Source: JAAAOZ01 sp964496595 (GTDB lineage Bacteria > Chloroflexota > Anaerolineae > B4-G1 > SLSP01). From it: a stretch of 29,439 nucleotides of DNA. The notes beneath the pieces are model-generated. The model saw only the letters and a list, made by a program, of their open reading frames with translations, ran no database searches and was not told where the DNA came from. Below are positions 22,499 to 29,439 of the stretch, piece after piece; positions within the stretch are counted from its first letter, which is position 1; each line of letters starts with the position of its first letter. The stretch spans positions 1-29,439 of the forward strand of contig CAZCAI010000041.1 of assembly GCA_964496595.1 (NCBI GenBank), in the 5' to 3' direction. The translations under genes were made by a program, and so were the position numbers.

Positions 22499-24841
22499 CT
22501 ATCTAGTACAGCGTGGCATACATGGCTCCCCAGTTAAATTTGCTCCAAGGGGATCGTCAGATCCCCGTTCCGACGTAGCGTCGCGGATCTGACGATCCGC
22601 TCCGAGCGTAGCTAACTGGGGAGGAACTTCCGCCGAGGTGTACCAGGGAGTTGTCCGGCGAATATCTAAAAGAACCAGATCTCGGAGCAGTAGGGGCAGG
22701 TAGGCCCAGTGGAGGCGCTCGCCCACGTGGAAGATGGCGGTAGCTTCTCCCGCGCCCCCGTTGGCCGAATCGAAGGTCGCGGTGTTGGGGATGGGCATCT
22801 GGAGTGTGAGATTGGCTTCATCCCGCAGCCGGGTGGTGAAGACCCAGCGATGGCCGCGCATTGGCGGGAGGTCGCCCGTCCACGTGAGGACGCGCGTGGC
22901 GGTGGTCGCGCTCACGTCCGCCGAGTGCTGCACCCACGCGCTGAAGTTCACGTTGGCCGGCAGCGCATCGCGCAGGTGGATGTCGTACGCGGTGACGACG
23001 CCCGTGTTGGAAAGCGCCAGGGTGTAGGTGACCAGCGTCCGGGGCGCGACGTTCTCTGTGGGCGTCACGGCCTTGGTCAACTGGAGATGGGGCAGCAGCT
23101 CCGTTATGTCGAACGTCGCTGCCAGGGGATCGTGATCCGAAGCGCCCCACATCGTCGGCTGATCGGGGGCGTAACTATCGGGGAAGTCGGCGTTGACGTG
23201 AAGCGGGGCCGCCGCTTGCAGTTGGTAGAAGAGTGGCGGCGAGAGGAGGATGTGCGCGCGCGCTTGCGCGATGCCGCGCTCGATCTCGGTGTAGCGCTCC
23301 GCCGCCGGCACGATCTCCCAGGCGTTGAGCATTTGGGTGATGGCGTGGCCGGTGCTGATCGCGGGAAGTTCTCCGAGATCGCTCACGCCCAGATCGCCTA
23401 AGAGCATCACGTGGCGCGTGCGGCTGATCGCCATCTGCCGGCCCAGATCGGCCAGGAAGGCGGCCTGCGCCTGGCGACGCCGGGCTACGGCGGGATCGTC
23501 GCCGGCGGGGAGGTGGGCCGCGAGCGCGGCGAAGCGCGTCTGGGCGCGCTCGTAGGTGAGCGTGCCGGTCAGGACGAGGGGGCGGCGCGCGAAGAGCGGT
23601 AGCAGATCGGCGCCCGCGTCCGCGCAGTGATCATCGTAGGCCGCCGCCTCGGGGCTGCCGTGAGGGGAGCAACTCTGATACTCCGCCGACCACGTGACGT
23701 CAGTGACCTGATCGGGGCGCCACAGCAGCGTGGTCGCCTCTCCATTCGCGTCGGGAGGGGCGTAGGCGGCTTCGTAGGCGTAGCCCGCATCCGCCAGGGC
23801 CGTTTGTAGCGGGGTGATGATGGCCGCGGCGCGGATTTCCTGGAGCGCGATCAGCGAGGGGCAGCCGAGGCCCATCACGGTGGTGACGACTTTGGTCAGT
23901 CGTACGCTTTGCGGATCGTGAAGCGCCTGGAGATGAAACGTCGCGGCGCTGAACTCGCCCGGCTCCGGCGCGGGCCAGGTGGGTAGAGTGGGGGGCGCGG
24001 CGGCGCGCGCGACCACCTCCCACGGATCGCCGGCCTGGGTGAGGATGGTGTAGGCGCCGGCGGTGAATCCCAAGGGGCCAGCGACGTTGCGCACCGTGCT
24101 GCCGACGATCAGGCCCGGTGGGAGCTGCCCGTCGATCAAGCCGTGGCGCTCGTAGTGGCGCACGGCGACGGGATGGCCCGTGTGCGGCCCGGCGTGCATC
24201 ACGCGCTCGAGGCCTGCCGCGCCCGCGATCACCCACATCGTGTTCGCCCGCGTCGGCCCCACGACGGTCGCCGTGGCGGGATGGGTCACGCGCATCCCCT
24301 CCAGCGATTCCCAGTAGATCGCCGCCGCGTCGGGATCGCCGGGCGGGGTCAGGGGCAGCGCGGCCGGCAGGGAGATCGCCGCGCCGACCTGGATGGCGTT
24401 CTCGGCGGTGGGATCGACGCGCACGCGCGTGAGGCAGGCCTCGCCGGCGCAGTCCGCGCCCTCGGTCTCGGAGAACTCCTCGACGACGCCGGTGACGGTG
24501 ATCCAATCGCCAGGCTCAAAATGGGGGATTAGCGTGGCATCGCTCGCGACGAAAATCGCATCGGAGGTGGCGGGGTCGCCATCCCCCACGGGATCTTGCA
24601 AGAAGAAGCCGTCGAAGTCGGTCGGTGCGTGGCCCTCGAAGAACCCGGTCAGCGCCCCAGAGGTTTGCACCTCTTCATTAACGTAGGGAGAGCGTGGGCC
24701 AGCGCCCTGAATCGCGGCGGGGGGAAGATATGGCGCGGCGGGCGAGGCCTCTCCGGTGTGGAAGCCGAGGCCCGTACTGAGTAAGAGGAGCAAAATCGCG
24801 AGCCACTTTGCTCGCTGCGCGAGCCATTTTCCGCGCCGCAT
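22499..24841 (-). CDS. Secreted ExeM/NucH-like endonuclease/exonuclease/phosphatase-family protein, active site partly degenerate
   Basis: This is a 780-aa protein with a signal peptide (about 1-32). An OB-like N-terminal domain with GFFLQDPVGDGDPATSDAIFV (78-98) leads an EEP nuclease domain (about 296-580) as in ExeM/NucH extracellular nucleases. A DUF11-type beta domain follows (587-705), then YLPLLLR (714-720). In the EEP domain LQEI (E335), H443 and SDHDP (568-572) are present. The usual Asn of the first motif is H303 (TFHLQ), and the GD-x-N motif reads GDLG (482-485). Catalysis may therefore be weak or lost. The ATG at 24841 follows GAGGAGG. Residues from about 740 to 780 are encoded by a 98-bp palindromic element that carries the reading frame past the old C-terminus. 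Confidence 0.82.
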   Translation of the reverse strand: MRRGKWLAQRAKWLAILLLLLSTGLGFHTGEASPAAPYLPPAAIQGAGPRSPYVNEEVQTSGALTGFFEGHAPTDFDGFFLQDPVGDGDPATSDAIFVASDATLIPHFEPGDWITVTGVVEEFSETEGADCAGEACLTRVRVDPTAENAIQVGAAISLPAALPLTPPGDPDAAAIYWESLEGMRVTHPATATVVGPTRANTMWVIAGAAGLERVMHAGPHTGHPVAVRHYERHGLIDGQLPPGLIVGSTVRNVAGPLGFTAGAYTILTQAGDPWEVVARAAAPPTLPTWPAPEPGEFSAATFHLQALHDPQSVRLTKVVTTVMGLGCPSLIALQEIRAAAIITPLQTALADAGYAYEAAYAPPDANGEATTLLWRPDQVTDVTWSAEYQSCSPHGSPEAAAYDDHCADAGADLLPLFARRPLVLTGTLTYERAQTRFAALAAHLPAGDDPAVARRRQAQAAFLADLGRQMAISRTRHVMLLGDLGVSDLGELPAISTGHAITQMLNAWEIVPAAERYTEIERGIAQARAHILLSPPLFYQLQAAAPLHVNADFPDSYAPDQPTMWGASDHDPLAATFDITELLPHLQLTKAVTPTENVAPRTLVTYTLALSNTGVVTAYDIHLRDALPANVNFSAWVQHSADVSATTATRVLTWTGDLPPMRGHRWVFTTRLRDEANLTLQMPIPNTATFDSANGGAGEATAIFHVGERLHWAYLPLLLRDLVLLDIRRTTPWYTSAEVPPQLATLGADRQIRDATSERGSDDPLGANLTGEPCMPRCTR
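22526..22623. repeat. Two-hairpin palindromic element B with terminal inverted repeats, copy 2
   Basis: CTCCCCAGTTA (22526-22536) and TAACTGGGGAG (22613-22623) are perfect 11-bp terminal inverted repeats. Inside are hairpins GGGGATC-GTCA-GATCCCC (22549-22566) and GCGGATC-TGAC-GATCCGC (22583-22600). Bases 22542-22572 match 4964-4994 with one difference. The element forms the 3' end of the nuclease-family gene and is read in frame, encoding the segment that includes ERGSDDPLGA. The body is about 98 bp and cannot encode a transposase. Confidence 0.78.
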
Positions 24842-24897
24842 GCGGGCCTCCTCGTCGGGGTTAGGGGAAATTTTGGAGATACTTTTTTGAGCCAGTC

Positions 24898-25320
24898 CTA
24901 TATCTCGGCAACTTCTCCTAAGATTTTCTTCAATCTTTTTAGGGCGTCGCGTAGTTCTTCCTCGAAATGTTTAAAGCCAGCATCAGCTTTGCCGACTTTG
25001 TATAAATCCAAGGCTTCTGCGATATCTTTGGCATATTCTTTACCGCCCAGGGGAGGATAGACGCCTGCTTGATTGATTGCCTCACGGAGTGCGTTTTTAT
25101 AGCGCCCCTTTTCACATTTATAACGCGGCGTGTCTGGTTTTATCTCAGCTCCAACAGCTTGGGTCAATGCTTTAGCATCTTCAAGATACCAGCGTTCAAT
25201 GTGAGGATCAGGCACAGCATAGACGACCTTTCGTCCGTAGCCGGAACGTTTTACGATATCGAATAGTTGTTTGTATTTTCCCTGGTAGCCTTGACAATTG
25301 CCATCAATAGCGATCACCAA
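24898..25320 (-). pseudogene. TOPRIM-like partner of AAA ATPase, 3' part after frameshift
   Basis: A 140-codon frame beginning at a TTG has no ribosome site of its own. It opens with LVIAIDGNCQGY, then YAVPDPHIERWYLED, the Asp-rich second half of a TOPRIM-like fold. It continues the 25314-25535 frame: adding one T in the TTTT run (plus-strand AAAA, 25319-25322) gives a continuous protein of about 212 aa reading SFVFLVIAIDGN. The two parts are therefore one gene broken by a 1-bp deletion, sequencing error or slippage. The C-terminal stretch is Lys-rich and helical. Base composition is clearly lower in GC than the neighbours. Confidence 0.7.
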
Positions 25321-25535
25321 AATACAAAGCTGGTTTCGGTCTCGCGTTGCACATCGCGCAGAAATCTACGTAATTCTGTGACAGCTTTACCTTTGCCGCC
25401 CGTGGCATTGCGTGGGTCATGATGCAATAGGTCGTTTGCAAGGCCAACTTCCTGCGCTACACGCTCAATTAGAGCTTGAATAAACTTTTCTTGCCCTACA
25501 TCTTCCAAGAAGTAGCCAATTGTTATCTCAGCCAC
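25314..25535 (-). pseudogene. TOPRIM-like partner of AAA ATPase, 5' part before frameshift
   Basis: This is a 73-codon frame starting at GTG (25533-25535), 8 bp inside the end of the upstream ATPase gene, so translation is likely coupled. It begins AEITIGYFLEDVGQEKFI, where E11 fits the conserved N-terminal Glu of TOPRIM-like proteins. It stops just after SFVFW, at the point where the next frame continues with the DxN motif. If the frameshift is real, the product is truncated before the metal-binding Asp and should be inactive. Confidence 0.7.
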
Positions 25536-26826
25536 CGAAATCTCCCCGCATTAATCGCTCGGTAAAGGGTGTCCCTTGTTCTAATCCCACGGCAGCTTCA
25601 ACGTCGTTTTGGAAGAATAGCGGTAACTCCAGAGGCTTAAATACTGTGGCGCGATCTTTTTTCTGGCAAAGCAACACAGATGTCACTTCAGCCTCGCTAA
25701 AATATATTGGCAGGTTGGGTGAGTGTGTGTTGATGAGTAGTTGCTTTCCCGAACTCGTAGCATTTTTGAGTAAATCAGCGATTAACTGCAAACGTCGAGG
25801 ATGTACACCGTTTTCAGGCTCCTCATATCCAATCAACGTTGTAGGGGAGAGAGGATTTGTAATGGCTAACAAACCCAGGATGCGCAGTGTGCCTTCGGAA
25901 ATGACGCGCGCCGAGAAGGGGACTTGCGCCTCGATAACTTGTAATTGTAAGAATCCTTCGCTTGTGCGTTCAACTTCAAACCCGTCTAAGTTAGGGATTA
26001 AGTTATTTAAGCTCTTCTGCAAAGCTCGATATTGAGGCTGATTATTTGCCCGTAAAGTGTTATAAAATGCGGCCAGATCACTCCCAAATGGCCCCAGCGT
26101 GAGCACTTCTTTCAAGGCCGATTCTTCCCGCATAGATTTGGGTTCTAAATAGTAGAAACGCCAGCGCGATAATTCTTCCTTAAAGACAGTGATGTGAGGA
26201 TAATGAGGGGGATAAAGCGGGCGTGAGATAAGTGTATAAGGTAATCCAATCTCATGCACGGTGGGATGGCTTTGTCTTTCCTTTCGTAAATGAAGACGAT
26301 CTCCCATCTTTTCTACAAAGGCATTGCGCGATTTCCGTACTGAGCCATCCTTGTTCAAGGCCACTAACCGTTCATCTAAAACCCGCAAGTAGCCGGAGTC
26401 CGTTTGAAGTTCTACTGTCAATGTGTAACGCAAACGGCGCTCGATAATTTGTCTCCGATGTTTGCTCTCGCTTTTCTGATCGTCTGGAAGGCCTTCGCGC
26501 ATCTTTTGAATACGGTCTTCAACATCTTGGACGACATCATCCCCGAGATCGACGTCTACTTCTATCGTAAACTGTGCCGCCTTTTGAGCTAGCAGCGCCT
26601 TGATGCCCCCATTGCCATAGTAAAATGCTTCTACAGGCATACCCCGATGTTCAGCGAAGGCTTCACGTAAGGTGTCTTCGGTCCCCATCCGGCTCAACAA
26701 TGCCAATGCATCTAATAGGTTACTTTTGCCTGCGGCATTGGGGCCGAGGATCAAGGTAAGCGGGGATAAATCAATATCAACGTTCCGCAAGGATTTATAC
26801 CCTTGAATTTTTACATGTTGGATCAT
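25528..26826 (-). CDS. AAA family (RecF/SMC-like, AAA_21 type) ATPase
   Basis: This is a 432-aa ATPase from the ATG at 26826, preceded by AAAGGAG. A longer frame to 26910 has no support. It begins IQHVKIQGYKSLRNVDIDLSPLTLILGPNAAGKSN, with Walker A at 28-35 (GPNAAGKS). The ABC-like signature is SEGTLRILG from S310, Walker B with catalytic Glu is GYEEPENGVHP from 333 (E335/E336), and the switch His is in THSPN (367-371). The middle (about 90-290) is an SMC-like insertion. The overlapping TOPRIM-like partner downstream makes a two-gene module like OLD-type, RloA or PARIS (ATPase plus TOPRIM) anti-phage systems; which one is not decided here. Its lower GC content and position between Obg and an unrelated nuclease gene suggest transfer. 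Confidence 0.88.
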   Translation of the reverse strand: MIQHVKIQGYKSLRNVDIDLSPLTLILGPNAAGKSNLLDALALLSRMGTEDTLREAFAEHRGMPVEAFYYGNGGIKALLAQKAAQFTIEVDVDLGDDVVQDVEDRIQKMREGLPDDQKSESKHRRQIIERRLRYTLTVELQTDSGYLRVLDERLVALNKDGSVRKSRNAFVEKMGDRLHLRKERQSHPTVHEIGLPYTLISRPLYPPHYPHITVFKEELSRWRFYYLEPKSMREESALKEVLTLGPFGSDLAAFYNTLRANNQPQYRALQKSLNNLIPNLDGFEVERTSEGFLQLQVIEAQVPFSARVISEGTLRILGLLAITNPLSPTTLIGYEEPENGVHPRRLQLIADLLKNATSSGKQLLINTHSPNLPIYFSEAEVTSVLLCQKKDRATVFKPLELPLFFQNDVEAAVGLEQGTPFTERLMRGDFGG

Positions 26827-26888
26827 CTTACCCCATCTCCTTTGCGAAGTGGTGAGGAAGCCACCTTTTATGCGGATGATATGAAAAT

Positions 26889-28166
<1,278 letters not shown>

Positions 28167-28415
28167 AGGTTAAGGATACCGCAGCCAGGGGGGAAGTCAA
28201 CCGATGGATGAGGATCAAGAATTAAGGATTGAGTATTAAGGGCTGAGACACTTTGCTCGTCCATTCGCCATTCGCCCATTCGCTTATTCGATAGGGTTAT
28301 TGAGCCGTTATGGGATGTATATCATGATGTAATCCTCTGGAGCGCGGGGGATGTTACGATGTAGATGTGGAGATGAACGTCAATCTTTTTTCGTTTTGAT
28401 TTGAGGGAGGCGGGA

Positions 28416-28781
28416 ATGGCACGCATGGAGGCCCTGACGGAGCGGTTGGAAGCGTTACAGATGGCAGCGCCGGACATCGAGGCGGCGGTTTTGGTGAGTG
28501 TGGACGGGCTGCCGATGGCGGCCTCGCTGCCGGGGTATGTGGAGGAGGATCGCGTCGCGGCGATGGCGGCGGCGATGCTCTCTCTGGGCGAGCGCATCGC
28601 GGGCGAGTTGCAGCGCGGTGGCCTGGACGAGGTCTACGTCCGAGGCGCGGAGGGCTACGTCGTCCTGCGCGCCGTCGGCGAGATGGCGGTGTTGTCCGTC
28701 CTGGCGCGCCACAAAGCGAAGTTGGGCCTGCTCTTCCTGGACGTTCGCCGCGCCGCTGAGGAGTTGGCCGAGTTGCTGTGA
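28416..28781 (+). CDS. Roadblock/LC7 domain protein
   Basis: This is a 121-aa single-domain protein. The ATG at 28416 is chosen because GGGAGG lies 5 bp upstream; a TTG at 28401 is less likely. LTERLEALQMAAPDIEAAVLVSVDGLPMAASLP and the GERIAGELQRGGLDEVYVRGAEGYVVLRAVG segments are typical of bacterial Roadblock/LC7 proteins (MglB-like), which dimerise and regulate small Ras-like GTPases such as MglA. No MglA-type GTPase is in the window, so the partner is unknown. It is likely monocistronic, followed by a terminator. The upstream 28167-28415 region is AT-rich with short ATTCGCC-type direct repeats and probably carries its promoter. Confidence 0.88.
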   Translation: MARMEALTERLEALQMAAPDIEAAVLVSVDGLPMAASLPGYVEEDRVAAMAAAMLSLGERIAGELQRGGLDEVYVRGAEGYVVLRAVGEMAVLSVLARHKAKLGLLFLDVRRAAEELAELL

Positions 28782-28830
28782 ATGGCGTCATTTGACAAGC
28801 TCAAGCTTCCCATCGTTGCAATGCAACTCG

Positions 28831-28863
28831 AAGCCCCCGCGATCCTGCGGGGGGAGCTTTTTT
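28831..28863 (+). terminator. Rho-independent terminator
   Basis: The stem CCCCCGC (28834-28840) / GCGGGGG (28847-28853) with loop GATCCT is followed by GAGC and six Ts (28858-28863). It lies 50 bp after the Roadblock gene stop and separates that gene from the toxin-antitoxin pair. Confidence 0.85.
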
Positions 28864-28931
28864 GATGCGAGTTGCCCTTCTGTCGGGGGATAGCACAATT
28901 AATCTAACATGCGCAAAATGCTAATTAGTGA

Positions 28932-28937
28932 TATGAT
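28932..28937 (+). promoter_or_regulatory. Possible -10 box of the toxin-antitoxin operon
   Basis: TATGAT lies 42 bp upstream of the antitoxin start in an AT-rich stretch, next to the short palindrome CTAATTAG (28921-28928), which could be an operator for the autoregulating antitoxin. There is no good -35 box at the right distance, so this is tentative. Confidence 0.3.
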
Positions 28938-28978
28938 GAGAGTAGAGTGAAGACATAATCATTCGGGGAGATGTTAAG

Positions 28979-29215
28979 ATGACCGTTATGATCAATGCGT
29001 ATGAGGCCCAACTACAATTTGAACAACTCCTCAAGCGTGTGCGTGCGGGGGAACAAATCATCATTGCTGAGGAAGGCCGACCTGTTGCCCGGTTAATGCC
29101 GCTCCCACAGCCTCTTCCGCCGCGCACGCCGGGTAGCGCTGCCGGCCAGATTGTTATGTCCGAAGACTTTAATGATCCTTTGCCCGAAGCTATTTTGGAT
29201 GCCTTCGAACAATGA
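28979..29215 (+). CDS. Type II antitoxin, Phd/YefM family
   Basis: This is a 78-aa protein. The N-terminal YEAQLQFEQLLKRVRAGEQIIIAEEGRPVARLMPL is the standard Phd/YefM DNA-binding fold. The acidic tail (MSEDFNDPLPEAILDAFEQ) is the part that wraps the toxin. GGGGAG precedes the ATG. Its stop overlaps the toxin start by 4 bp (ATGA). It is expected to neutralise the downstream PIN-domain toxin and repress its own promoter. Confidence 0.92.
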   Translation: MTVMINAYEAQLQFEQLLKRVRAGEQIIIAEEGRPVARLMPLPQPLPPRTPGSAAGQIVMSEDFNDPLPEAILDAFEQ

Positions 29216-29439
29216 AAGTTTTACTGGATACGCACGCCTTTCTGTGGTGGATCAGTGATAGTCCTAAGCTTTCCGTGTTAGCTCGTGAGGTCATGAGCGA
29301 CGGCAACAATGTCTTGTACTTCAGCGCTGCCAGCGGTTGGGAAATCGCCATCAAGGCGCAACTGGGACGCTTGCAACTGCCAAATGATTTGGGTGCAGTT
29401 ACTCTCAGTTACCAACGGGTACTCAAACATCAGAGAAGC
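29212..29439 (+). CDS. VapC-like PIN-domain toxin (partial, runs off window)
   Basis: The first 76 codons are visible, starting at the ATG at 29212 inside the antitoxin stop. MKVLLDTHAFLWW carries the first PIN-domain Asp (D6), and AASGWEIAIKAQLGRLQLP carries the second acidic residue (E44). VapC toxins are metal-dependent RNases that cut tRNA or rRNA. The remaining acidic residues lie beyond the window. It pairs with the Phd/YefM antitoxin, a common combination for this PIN subgroup. Confidence 0.92.
   Translation, partial: MKVLLDTHAFLWWISDSPKLSVLAREVMSDGNNVLYFSAASGWEIAIKAQLGRLQLPNDLGAVTLSYQRVLKHQRS

Noticed and set aside
28167..28415. ATTCGCC direct repeats before the Roadblock gene
   Set aside because: Only a few short imperfect copies (28262-28290); too little to call a regulatory array. 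No clear promoter boxes could be fixed.

Overview
The window is a GC-rich bacterial chromosome segment, most likely from a Chloroflexota (Anaerolineae-like) organism. The signs are large secreted proteins ending near a YLPLVL-type motif, choice-of-anchor-Q beta-helix modules, several GT-C membrane glycosyltransferases with C-terminal beta-sandwich domains, a bacterial Obg, and many short palindromic intergenic repeats. The lineage is inferred from family resemblance; there is no rRNA or tRNA gene here to confirm it.

Layout. (1) 1-6321, minus strand: a PPi-type phosphofructokinase followed by a DegV-family protein (likely one operon), a GH1 beta-glucosidase, and a GT-C-like membrane protein. 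Miniature inverted-repeat elements lie in the gaps and supply the end of the glucosidase gene. (2) 6322-6760 is a divergent gap with one doubtful small ORF. (3) 6761-22430, plus strand: a 1166-aa class III adenylate cyclase/AAA ATPase/TPR regulator; a giant secreted protein of about 2244 aa (three beta-helix modules, a PPC domain split by a hexapeptide tandem repeat, a C25 gingipain-like peptidase domain, an InlB-like domain); then two translationally coupled GT-C membrane proteins. (4) 22499-28166, minus strand, transcribed from the right: Obg GTPase, a lower-GC AAA ATPase plus TOPRIM-like pair (the second gene frameshifted), and a secreted endonuclease/exonuclease/phosphatase-family protein whose C-terminus was extended by a 98-bp palindromic element. 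(5) 28416-29439, plus strand: a Roadblock/LC7 protein with a clear terminator, then a Phd/YefM-VapC toxin-antitoxin pair whose toxin runs off the window.

How the genes may work together. The phosphofructokinase and beta-glucosidase suggest use of plant-type oligosaccharides with PPi-linked glycolysis. The giant secreted protein with GT-C enzymes directly downstream suggests cell-surface protein or glycan assembly. The ATPase/TOPRIM pair resembles the two-gene ATPase plus TOPRIM anti-phage modules in organisation, and with the toxin-antitoxin pair marks the right end as accessory.

The most unusual signal is the set of short palindromic repeats. At least five kinds are visible. One has invaded two unrelated coding sequences in the same reading frame, writing the same peptide (ERGS-N/D-DPLGA) into both. 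Two other kinds supply the stop codons of the genes they abut.
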